Shown here: positions 1 to 9,349 of the stretch, piece after piece | Layout of the letters: every line of letters begins with the position of its first letter | Numbering within the stretch: the first letter of the stretch is position 1 | Assembly (NCBI GenBank): GCA_947462335.1 | Contig: OX381705.1 | Coordinates: 36,789,570-36,853,569 of the forward strand | Origin: Harmothoe impar | Lineage: Eukaryota > Annelida > Polychaeta > Phyllodocida > Polynoidae | DNA: 64,000 nucleotides | Direction: 5' to 3' | Program-made: the position numbers and the translations under genes | Notes under the pieces: model-generated | The model's input: the letters and a program-made list of their open reading frames with translations, nothing else | What the model was told of the DNA's origin: nothing | Database searches by the model: none

Positions 1-422
1 CCGATGTTTGGGACAAAAAAATAGATTTCCCTAAAAATGAGTCTAAATGTTCACAAATGATATATTTGATTTCCTATCTGCTCCATTCTCCCTAATTCCC
101 TCTGATTTTGCTCTAATTTGATTTTATTGACCAAGATATGGTCATTTTGGAATAAAAGTGTGCACTCTTTTATTCCCCCCATAGATAATGCACTAGAAAA
201 GCCCATGGTTGGGGGACATTGTATCCTTTTGTGACCTATTAACACCCATTAATGATATTTAATTGACCTCTATTCTGTAAATATTATACTTTTACAGTGT
301 TTGGAAAACATTTAAATGAGATTTAGAATTTGAAGAAAAATCGGATATACCCACTTCAAGTGACTATGAATATAATGCTTTCATGCTCTAATGTAGTCAC
401 TCTGACTAATAGTCCATCATGA
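1..422. other. AT-rich sequence with no recognised gene
   Basis: AT-rich DNA without a credible coding frame. Around 385-415 there is a short stretch containing TAGTCACTCTGACTA, which resembles words seen again near 3190-3290 and 62085-62220, so a decayed short repeat may lie here. Nothing else is recognised. Confidence 0.5.
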
Positions 423-429
423 GACGGCA

Positions 430-1058
430 GGACAATAAGTCAGGACAAGTACCCCGCTGGCATCTACCCTAGGGCCTACTATCTAATGTCCTAGAGGATA
501 GAAGTTGTATGGAGGTAAAAGTCCAGGGGATAGATATCTAAGGGGATTAAAGTCTTAGGGGGGGGGGGAAGGCCTAGGGGGTAGATTTCCAGGGATAGAA
601 GTCAAGTTTTCAAGTTTAATAATATTTATTCAATCATAGATCAACGGTGATATACAAGTTTTCCTTTACCAAAATTTCTTCATATTACAAAACACCATAA
701 TATTCTATCTTAACACTCGACAAGGTATTCTGTTCCAAAATGATGCTATGAGAATAGGCTGCTACTTGACAAAATGTCAGTTTTCGTAAGCCACCTGTGT
801 TACAATATTCACTTTAACCTCATACTAAAGAATTTTAGCTAATGTTGTGGTAATGTTTAGCATGCTTAGCACATCTACCCCTTGGACATCGATCCCCTGG
901 ACTTTTACCCCCTTACGGCTTCTACTCCCAGGACATCCATCCCCTGGACTTTTATGTCCTAGGGGGTAGATTCTCAGGTGGTAGATGTCCAGGGGTAGAT
1001 GTCTGGGGGCAGATGTCTGGGGTAGATGTCCGGCGGTACCTGCCCTAGCACCATTGGA
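430..1058. mobile_element. Inverted-arm repeat element with minisatellite-like arms
   Basis: The left arm (about 430-600) and right arm (about 875-1058) are imperfect inverted copies. The left end reads GGACAAGTACCCCGCTGG, and the right end read on the other strand gives a similar GGTACCGCCGGACATCTACC. Both arms are built from variants of a roughly 15-20 base unit around CCAGGGGATAGAAGT. No transposase is encoded, so this is best read as a non-autonomous foldback or MITE-type element. The middle is occupied by a retrotransposon-like tail (see next entry). Exact ends and a target duplication are not clear. Confidence 0.5.
606..860 (-). mobile_element. 3' fragment of a CR1/L2-like non-LTR retrotransposon
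   Basis: On the minus strand this ends in AATAAATATTATTAAACTTG followed by GAAAACTTGAC. An AATAAA-like signal followed by short AAACTTGA repeats is typical of 3' ends of CR1/L2-group non-LTR elements. The same style of tail occurs on the minus strand at 5885-5930 and on the plus strand near 42005. No RT-coding sequence remains here. It sits between the two arms of the surrounding inverted-repeat element. Assignment rests only on the tail. Confidence 0.4.
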
Positions 1059-1730
1059 TAAAGTAGATGAGCATGCGCCATATGCCTGGCACACTATAAC
1101 CCTTCACACAGTCAACTTCTGTATATTCTAGTCTGGAAGCCTAGAGATCCACAGTTACATGATCAGAATTTGAACAAAACCACATGATACTTCAATCAAA
1201 ATTGAGAATGCATGTGCCCTATGATGCCTTAAGTAAACATACTCAACATTAACACAAGAGCTAATGCACAGGGAAATGTGTACAGGGGTGGTTTAGATGG
1301 AATAAGATGTGCCTACCTGAAGTCAGTTTAGCATTCAATTTTGAATCCTAACTGTTTCCTGTGCACACATTGCTGTGACATCATCAATTTGTGTGATCCA
1401 CACCCTGGTAACAAGTCACGGGATATTCCCGGGAATTTTTGGGGATTCTGTGAGCAAAATTTCCCGTGATATCACGGGATTAAAGGACGTGATTTTACAT
1501 GTAGAATCTTGTTAGATCACGGGATTTACCCCAGCAAATGAGCAGGATGTGGGTTCGAACCCCTGTCAGTTCACTTATTGAACCAATGGGGTAGAATTGT
1601 GCACACCATAGCAAAAGGTGTATTTCTACCTTATTCAAGCATGAGTTGATGATAAAAAACATTAAAAATGTATCTTCTACATGTTGGTGTGAAAGAAATG
1701 TTTTCTAAATGACTGATACAAAAATAAAAG

Positions 1731-1802
1731 ATCACTAGGGATTCGACCTCTCAACCTTCAGATCTACAGTGCTAGGCTCTACCGACTGAGCTAACCGGGC
1801 TT
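1731..1802 (-). repeat. tRNA-Lys-like SINE head, copy 1
   Basis: Read on the minus strand it starts GCCCGGTTAGCTCAGTCGGT and continues with an anticodon-arm-like segment and a B box close to GGTCGAATCCC. The A box, TAGCTCAGTCGGTAGAGC, matches the usual tRNA A box, and the 5' half closely follows metazoan tRNA-Lys. The anticodon loop is not intact (GTA where TTT or CTT is expected) and the acceptor stem does not close, so it is a tRNA-derived SINE head rather than a tRNA gene. Two more copies lie at 2257 and 2518 on the other strand. Confidence 0.7.
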
Positions 1803-2256
1803 GCTGAATGGTAGATGCATGGAATGGTAGTGTTTAATCTGCACCTTCTCCCTGTTTCAATGGTCCACATGCTAGTGCACGGGACAATGTATTAGTAGTT
1901 GGAAAGCTTAGTTTCTATTACTAATTACTTTAGAATTAGAAATCAAAAGCCAAGTCAATGAATCTCCTGAGGGATTGCAAGTATCACTTTAACACCTCCA
2001 TTAATGGGAGAATACAAGTGTGTGTATGTGTTAAACGTGCAAAATGCCCCATGTTAAATGGTTCCTTCATACAGTTGTTTTGTATCAGAGAGAGAGAGGG
2101 TCCAGAATGAAACATTAGAGACCTTTAGCAACCTGACATATCTCATTTAATGCAACCATAGCAATGTTACAGGCATAGGCTACATCATATCTAGATGGGC
2201 TGCGTCGACATTGCCACAGGACCCTATTACCTTTCCATGCATCAACCATTCAGCAA

Positions 2257-2326
2257 GCCCGGTTAGCTCAGTCTGTAGAGCCTAGCACTTTAGATCTGAA
2301 GGTGGAGAGATCGAATCCCTAATGAG
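2257..2326 (+). repeat. tRNA-Lys-like SINE head, copy 2
   Basis: Starts GCCCGGTTAGCTCAGTCTGT and ends with a B-box-like GATCGAATCCC. It is preceded by the same 5' flank (CATCAACCATTCAGCAA) as the third copy, and the inverted equivalent follows the first copy. The repeated unit is therefore larger than the tRNA head. Not a functional tRNA: loop and stem pairing are disrupted. Confidence 0.7.
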
Positions 2327-2517
2327 CTATGATGGGAAAAATAGGGACCTTTAGCAAAGCTAAGGTAATTCATTAGATCCAGATGTAGCCTACAATTTTG
2401 CCATTGCTACATCAGCGTTTAAGGAGCTACATCAGGTTTGCTAAAGGTCCCTATTTGTATCACAGAGAGAGGGTGCAGAATGAAACTCTATCACCCTAAG
2501 CATCAACCATTCAGCAA

Positions 2518-2590
2518 GCCCGGTTAGCTCAGTCTGCAGAGCCTGGCACTGTAGATCTGAAGGTGGATAGTTCAAATCCCTAGTGATCTT
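2518..2590 (+). repeat. tRNA-Lys-like SINE head, copy 3
   Basis: Same head as at 2257, with GCCCGGTTAGCTCAGTCTGC at the start and a TTCAAATCCC B box. The upstream 60-70 bases, including CAGAGAGAGGGTGCAGAATG, also occur near 2085-2110 and in inverted form near 1840-1860, which shows the unit is repeated with its flank. Confidence 0.7.
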
Positions 2591-2831
2591 TTTTTTTGCA
2601 TGAAAGTAATAATGGGAAAATCTACATTCGTGTAAATCTAAGCTTACTATACGCAGACGTAGCAGTGTTAAAAGTATAGGATATGCCTATGTTTAATTGG
2701 CTACATTAGGTTTGCTAAAGGTCCCTCATGTCTATCCTGCTTCTCTCTTTGTCAACAACAACTCTATGTATACATAATATATCATAGTACAGTCACCACT
2801 GGTCGCAGATCATGTACCTCTTCCAATACAT

Positions 2832-2903
2832 GTCCCAGTAGGTCAGTCGCTAGAGCACGGCACTATGGGTCTAAGGGTAGCAGGTTCAGTTCCCGAACAG
2901 GAC
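2832..2903 (+). repeat. tRNA-like pseudo-gene of a second type
   Basis: A 72 base segment begins GTCCCAGTAGGTCAGTCGCT, has a B box CAGGTTCAGTTCCCG, and ends in AGGAC, which pairs with the first GTCC. It has A-box and B-box promoter words and length close to a tRNA, but only four acceptor pairs are clean and no convincing anticodon arm folds. It could be a decayed tRNA gene or another SINE head. Confidence 0.45.
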
Positions 2904-3184
2904 AAGCATATGTTGGTTAGTGGTCAAAAGGAATGTATGTGGATGTTTTTGTAAGAATATTTAGATAAATCACACTAGACAGGTTCACTAAAACCATTCA
3001 GGTCTACTAGCATGGGATTCGAACCCATGCACCCCTCTTTAACAGAATCCCGTGATATAACGGGAAATTTTGCTCACAGAATCCCGTGATATCACGGGAA
3101 TAGAACCCGGGTTATTCCCGGGACTGACCCCAGTTCAACCTGTGTTATTCAGGGGGAATTCACGGGAATTTGTTTCCAGGGCAT

Positions 3185-5354
3185 ATAGTCACTTCTGACT
3201 ATCTTTTTGACTAATATGTGTCTAACATATGTAATGATCTGACTACGGGGGTCAAAATATGGTGGTATAGTCAGTACTGACTATAGGTTTTATTATCAGT
3301 GTATCTGTATTGGGTACATTGATATGGGAATGTTCACAAATAACGTCACTCCATGGTCTGGGGTTGGTGACGTGTTTGGGGTTCAGTCACAACAACATGT
3401 GTCTGAGAGTGGTATTTACATTCATCAGGTGGACTATGGTAACGGTTTTGATCGCCCTCATACATTTCCATAGTATTTGTGATTGTAGATCAAAACAGTT
3501 ACAATAGTCCACCTGATTCTAAAACCCCTTTATACTGCTGTTCTAGACAATTCCATGATATATTCTAGTGGCCCAAATTATACAGTATGGTACCAGCTGC
3601 AACTATACAACTATGCAATACCCAAGCTACAATAAACACAGTGTAATCACCACTTTTGATTCTCTATGCTACAGTGAGGATCCCTCAAGAGTGATCTGGT
3701 AACTGCAGTTACCATAGTCCCCTTCCTCACAGCACAGGGCATATATAGAGCTGTATACCTCGCAATCAGGTGCCTTGGGCAGACTGGTTGCTTATCCCTG
3801 CAGTATCTTAAACGGTTCTTCAAATTGACATTAGGTAGGCCTGTGTCGGCCAAGAGAAATGAGCAACTGGGCGCCCAATCCCCAGTCCACACAGCAGCGC
3901 GGCCGCGTGCAAAGAGAAAAGGCAAATAAGCAACAACTTTGACGTATCCAGTTACGGGCGCGGCCCAGAAGACACTGCCCATTGGCCGGACACTACTCCC
4001 ACCGACCTGCTGGCAGGGGGACGTGCGCCAATTTCCAAGTAAAATTAACTCGGTGAGGTTTGCACTGCCCGGCCTTGTTTGGGCGTCTCTCTAAGTATCG
4101 ATTTCGCCGGCTGCGGTCGGCAGGACGGCCGGACGGGACCGTTCTCACGGCACTCCCGTAACTCCTACTACACTGTAGCTCTATTTAGTCAGTTAGTCGG
4201 AGCATGAATCTAAACGGTCAGGCAGTTGGAGGTTAGAGAGGTACACAATGTCTATCAATGTGAACAGTGACACTTCCATCGCTATTAAAGACACGTATCA
4301 AAGATACTTTGGCCATCTGGTCCAGCAATGAGAAGGGGCGGGGGTCATTAGCTGTATCTGTTGTGCAGGAGTGCTTCATGGACACTAGTAGAAGTAGCAC
4401 CTTCAACACCCGTTGTAAGTAGTATACGGAAAGTGGATTACTAGCAGGCTATAGGCCTATGGCACATTACCTATAAGTGGGTTCGGCTATCGTCAAGTAT
4501 CACCCAACTGTCAAGCCGTCTGGCTTGTACCAGCTGAATTGCTCAATTCCCCATAACCACTTCTGACACCTGCTCTCACACGGCTCTCCAGTCCTTTCCC
4601 ATTGAGTCTCTGATTGGTTGTTGCCACTTGGGTATATATACTATTCATGTAGTTGCTTGTTCATCTCTCCCTCTCCCCTCCCCCATATTTCCACGCAGGA
4701 ATTATGTTTATGGAAACTCCCAATAATGGATTCGGGAACTTTAGATTGGAGACAATTATGACAAATCACCTGCTTATAGAGACTACAGGAGCTGTCCGAA
4801 TTACCGATGCATTGTATTGACATTCACTGCCCACCCCGCCCCGCCATGTCAGTGTACAATAAAAGTGCCAGACGTCGGCAGATGGCGCTACTTGTGAGGA
4901 GGGCCACTCAGCTCTGTCCTCCGGGGTATGACGAATGGGTTCCTCCAGGGAACTGCCCTGTCAGGCTTCCTGCACGTCTCTGAGTTCCCCCTGCAGGGGT
5001 ATAGGCACAAGAGGGGTTGTGCTGGAGGAGTAACTCCCTGGAGAATATCGAGGTGTGTGTTGGTGGAAGGGCTGCGGTGGTGGTGTATGTGAGGGGAGAA
5101 GGGGAACTGCTCCTACTGAAGGGATGACAACTTTGATGTGGCCAGGAGGGTGGAATGGCAGGTGAATGGCACAAGGACATACTCAGCATAGCATAGCATA
5201 TCTTAATATGGTATGATTGACTCGATGATTCATTGCTTTTCGGCTGTGGGCACATGCTTCAAATGAGTAAGGTCGTTGGTTATGCTTTAATCCTGATAAA
5301 AGTCTGGCAGAATCTTAGCATGATCCAACATTCTCTGATCTAGTTTTTTCTCCC
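3185..5354. other. Non-coding stretch, partial MITE ends only
   Basis: No coding region recognised. At 3327-3355 a GTTCACAAATAACGTCAC end matches the left end of the element at 40720, but no matching right end is seen nearby. Words such as TAGTCACTTCTGACTA near 3185-3290 suggest a decayed inverted-repeat element. 3890-4140 is CpG-rich. A CTCF-like motif sits at 4875-4890. The frames on the minus strand at 3647-3982 and 4908-5255 have no domain or exon signals and are judged spurious. Confidence 0.5.
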
Positions 5355-5600
5355 TTGATTATTGACTCAGGGTTCCTAACCCAGAGTAATATATAATGCG
5401 TAATTTCCATTTTAAGACGTTTTTTGACATGAGAGAACTCATGTCATTCAGTTAGTGTCTGACATAGACATGAAAGGAGAACAGCAATGGATAGTCAAGA
5501 TCAGGGAATTTTTTCGCGATCTGCTTTATTTCGTATGCAATTGAGCTGCGATCTTTGACAATTGATTTCTCTCTTTTGAACTAATAAGAACAGCACTGTT
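5355..5600 (+). repeat. Dispersed repeat, copy 1 (pair with 50,178)
   Basis: From TTGACTCAGGGTT onward this runs parallel, with many substitutions, to 50178-50440. Shared landmarks in the same order are CAGAGTAATATA or TGAGTAATATA, CATTTTAAGACA-like, TCATTCAGTTAG-like, GACATAGACA, AAGATCAGGG and ATTGAACTGC or ATTGAGCTGC. The two copies have the same orientation. Family unknown and no ORF. Confidence 0.5.
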
Positions 5601-6383
5601 AAATTGGTGCCATCTTTCATAGACACAGGGGGGATTCAGTGGCTAAGCAAAAACACACAAGAGAGAAACCAGATCCTAGTTCAAAATGCGGTATTTCTCT
5701 CTGGACGCAGTTAAATTTTCCCTCTACCTTACTTAAATTACCATCTAACTGGATCGTGGACGAATGGACAAACACAAGGAAACATTACACAAGGGTAATA
5801 GACTGCACTTGCTTAAGAGGGTAGTGTGGAAAATGATATCTCGCACAGGGTCAGCGGTTACTTGTACAGTGGTCAGTGGGTAGAGTTGAGTTTGAGTTTG
5901 AGTTTGATAATTTTTATTGGCAACAAATCCTTTACAAGTAAAGTCTTTCGATGAGAGGCAGTGATGGAAAAAAAGAAAAGAAAAGTAAATAGTGATGAGG
6001 AGACGCAGCTCCAACGTGTAACACATCAATATACCGGTATCTTTAGTAACATGATTCTTACGTATCTAAGTGATCTCGCAGCGAAATTGACAATTTAGAC
6101 AAATTAGACCAGATATGTGGAGGACAGTCACAACACACAGATTAAACACAGATTAGCTAGACCATGTTCAGGGGAAATTACAACATACTTCAGTGGTAAC
6201 TACAGTTCACAATCGTATCAAAGACTATATTCACTACAGACTCCATAAATCATTGATCACCGAACATGCATATATAAACTTCTCTGAACGTATTAGACAT
6301 TCAGTTTATAAAACACCAAGATCCAATATAGACCCCAATTAGAATTACTCTATATACAGAAAATCACAATCAGTAGCTGTAAA

Positions 6384-8870
6384 TTAATTTCTGATCTTAT
6401 TGGCAAATACCTTATAAGACTCAGATCTCTGTATTTCAGAAGACAATTTATTCCAAAAAAGGAAACCTCGATACAACAGACTTTTCCTATACTGAGGACC
6501 TTTAGGTCGTTGGACCTTTAACTTGACTAGTAAATTCCCTCTCAGCTCCCTTACCGGTATAATTACATTGCCTTCATGTCTAGAAAGTTTATAGATCAGA
6601 CAAAGCAGGTTTTCTCTTCTTCTTACATCAAGAAATTTACAGCCACACCTAATATGGAGTGCAATCCTACTTATTGCCCTGGGGTCTCTAATTTTAACAC
6701 AGGCTCTTAGGCATTTGTTCTGAATTACTTGTATGTCACTGACAGCATCGGCATCCTTGCTGCCATCTAGGAGGTAGTCTCCATAATCGAAATTGCCTAG
6801 TACCATCTGCTTAAAAAGTAGGACCGCTAGCTCTTCATCAATGAATTTACAGATTCTTCTCAGATTGTGTAGTTTTAAATTACATGTAGAGGTAATCTTA
6901 TTACACTGATCCTTAAAACATAATACACTGTCAATCAATACACCCAAATAATTAAAGGATTTTACAACTTTTAGCTGGACTCCCTTTAACCATAGTGGGT
7001 AGTCAGTCCACTTTGTCTTATCACGCTCACCGTGGCACCACAATATCTTTGTTTTGTCTGCGTTAATAGTTAACATGTAATCATCACACCAAATACTTAT
7101 TCTGGCCAAATCAGCCTGTAACTCACTCCTAGCTATTTCTGGATCCTTATTGGATACCACAACAGCAATATCATCTGCATACATGTAGTATTTTTAATAC
7201 ATTTTGATATACTATTTATATAGATAATAAATAACAAAGGGCCGAGGACGGACCCCTGAGGCACGCCACACCCAATACTGCGCACCCCAGAGGTCTCACC
7301 CGCTACCACAGTTACCTGGTCTCTACCACTTAAGTATGACTCAAACCATGCCAAGGTATCATTACCACACCCAATTTTTTGTATCTCAGATAACAAGAGC
7401 AAGTGGTTGACTGTGTCGAACGCCTTCCTCAAATCGAGGAAGACAATGGACACAGCCTCCTCCCTATTACGACACTCATACAAGTCCTGTGTCAAGCCAA
7501 AGATGGCATCAGTTGTACCTCTGTTAGGCATAAATCCGAACTGCATTTTATCAATAATATTAAATTCCATAATAAATGACATCAATTGTTGATGTATAAC
7601 CTTTTCAATTAGTTTGGAATTTTTTTTTAATTGACTAACAGGACGCCAATTGGTTACTCTTGATAAGTCAACCCCCTTTGGAAGTGGGATAACCTTAGCT
7701 CGCTTCAGCGTATCGGGGAATCTGCACTCAACAATTGACGAGTTCACAATTTTTACAAATAACTCTGGCTTCTTGCACAAGACATCCTTTATAACACCAG
7801 TACGAATGTGAGTAATACACAATGACTTACCGTACCGTCGCGTTTAAGCGCCGGGTATTGAATAAGCGCTGGTCTTGTATAAGCGCCGGGGGTATGAGGG
7901 TCTTGAAATTACTCTTAAGCACTAAAGCTGGATCTTGAATAAGCGCATGTCTTGTATAAGCGCCGGGGGTAAAGACCCCTCCAAAGTAATAAGCGCCGGG
8001 ACGCTTAAACACGACGGTACGGTATTTGTTATAATTCTGGAAATCAATTTCCTCGCAGCATTACAATCAATACATTCTAAGAAGAACAGTATTCTACCGT
8101 CGGGTAGCGGCGAGCGATCCAACACAGGATTTATTTGTCTATTAAATGCCAAGGCCAGTTTCTGCCCAATAGTACTGTAATAGTCATTAACAAAATCAGG
8201 ACATGTGGATTTCAAAATCAGGACATCATTGTCATCCTTAAGTGACATTGGCACATCCTCTTTAGGTCCCTTCCAGATGGCGTTCACAGCTGCCCAGAAG
8301 TTTTTGGGATCACCATTAAACTTTGCTAATTTGGCCTTGACATCATTTTTGACATTTTTTAACAATAGTGCTTTTACTTGTCGTTCAATACTCTTTACTC
8401 TTGGTAAATATTCATTAACAATACCAATCCTAACCCTTCTAGACTTTCTAAGCAATAGATTCTTTTTTCTCAACAGTCGACACACTACAGGGGTAAAACC
8501 AACTTTCTGTGTAGTGTTTATTTTAAACGTCTTCACTGGGTGAAGCGAATCTAAGTGTGCCGTCAGTCTAGAAATGATTAGTCTGATAAGTTCCTCTGAC
8601 AGTGGGCGAGTATCCAAGTCCCAGCAGGATTCATCAACCATTGCACATGTCACAGTAGCATCATATCCTTTATAGGAACGCCCTACTACCTCCTTAAAGG
8701 TCTCAACAATTTTACAAGGTTCCTGTTTCTTCACAATATAGATTGGGGCATGGTCTCCATTTAGATCATTAATGACACCATTCTCTCTTATAAATCTAGC
8801 ATTAGTGTAACAGTGATCCAGGGTAGATTTACCTAGTGGGTGAAAGTAGGTTGGCTTCGTATCAAGATAC
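6384..8870 (-). pseudogene. Broken endonuclease / reverse transcriptase ORF of the non-LTR element
   Basis: Three frames make up one degraded polyprotein. The upstream part (8033-8870) carries an endonuclease tail with the phrases STLDHCYTNARF and NGDHAPIYI, the latter being the SDH-like box near the end of APE-type endonucleases, followed by a basic linker. The middle part (7133-7822) holds the RT fingers and palm: IPLPKGVDLSRVTNWRPVS, then FLDLRKAFDTVNH with the first catalytic Asp, then GVPQGSVLGPLLFIIYIN. The last part (6384-7184) opens with MYADDIAVVV, the YADD active-site box, and ends with the YRGFLFWNKLSSEI phrase typical of the CR1/Jockey C-terminus. The change of frame falls between GPLLFIIYIN and YADD, so a one-base indel near 7180-7200 is the likely break. 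No intact product can be made. Confidence 0.85.
7828..8024. mobile_element. 0.2 kb TA-flanked MITE inside the non-LTR element
   Basis: Inverted ends begin CCGTACCGTCGCGTTTAAGC (left) and, on the other strand at the right, CCGTACCGTCGTGTTTAAGC. Both are flanked by TA (7828-7829 and 8023-8024). The interior repeats TTGTATAAGCGCCGGGGGTA-like words in both orientations. With one TA and the element removed, the RT reading frame would be continuous across the site, which fits a Tc1/mariner-type TA duplication. It has no coding capacity. Confidence 0.75.
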
Positions 8871-8876
8871 CGTAAT

Positions 8877-9080
8877 TTGGTTAAGATACCGGGATCGGGT
8901 ACCGGGATCGGGTACCAGGTCACCAAAGCTTGTGAATATCATTGCTGTTTATGCTCCGGTTGGCTCGATTTTCGGAGGGGTCGGAGAACTTCAAAATCAT
9001 TTTTGGGGTCAAAATCGGCTAAGGGGTCAAAATCATCTTTGGGATCAAATCATCTTTGGGGTAACACAAGCAAATTTCGC
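8877..9080 (+). repeat. Short tandem repeats at the 5' truncation point of the non-LTR element
   Basis: ACCGGGATCGGGT is repeated at about 8889-8916. Further on, a GGGGTCAAAATC-type unit recurs four or so times between 8995 and 9065. These produce chance ORFs in two frames but no recognisable protein. Confidence 0.45.
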
Positions 9081-9349
9081 TCAGCAAAAATTCTACCACC
9101 GTCAGCGACTGACAGCAGATACAACATGTACATTGTACTCGCTTTTGAACTAGAATGGAAGACGGCAAACGCACACAGCCAGACACTGTCCCCCACGCTC
9201 AGATTGACTTACTCTTTGGTAGAGATGTATAGCAGTGGTCATTGGCTGGCAGGCTATGACGCCCACAGCCATCTGCTTGTCCACAGCCACCTGATTTGCC
9301 ACAGCCACTTGGTCACATACAGCCAATGCCTGGAATTCAATTACATATA

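Larger units (their letters stand above)
1404..3184. mobile_element. 1.8 kb inverted-repeat element enclosing tRNA-like SINE units
   Basis: The two ends are inverted. CCCTGGTAACAAGTCACGGG on the left (about 1404) matches CCCTGGAAACAAATTCCCGTG on the opposite strand of the right end (3154-3184). Each arm carries the near-palindrome TCCCGTGATATCACGGGA and the phrase ATTCTGTGAGCAAAATTTCC, at 1445-1480 on the left and inverted at 3050-3100 on the right. A second paired motif, a TTCGAACCC word, lies at about 1553 and inverted at about 3018. The interior holds four tRNA-like segments. No transposase ORF is seen, so this is a large non-autonomous element or two solo copies in inverted orientation. 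Confidence 0.55.
5885..8876 (-). mobile_element. 5'-truncated CR1/Jockey-group non-LTR retrotransposon
   Basis: The minus strand carries the C-terminal end of an endonuclease-like domain, a linker, a reverse transcriptase and the usual C-terminal region. It then has a 3' UTR that ends in AATAAAAATTATC followed by three CAAACT repeats at about 5885-5915. That microsatellite-like tail is typical of the CR1/L2 group. The 5' end stops within the endonuclease near 8876, where the flanking sequence turns into short tandem GGGATCGGGTACC words. This fits the usual 5' truncation of target-primed insertions. The reading frame is broken at about 7180 and interrupted by a MITE at 7828-8024, so this copy is dead. 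Confidence 0.85.

Noticed and set aside
1731..2903. Genuine tRNA genes
   Set aside because: A and B boxes are present, but the acceptor stem and anticodon loop are not intact, and repeated flanks show a SINE family.
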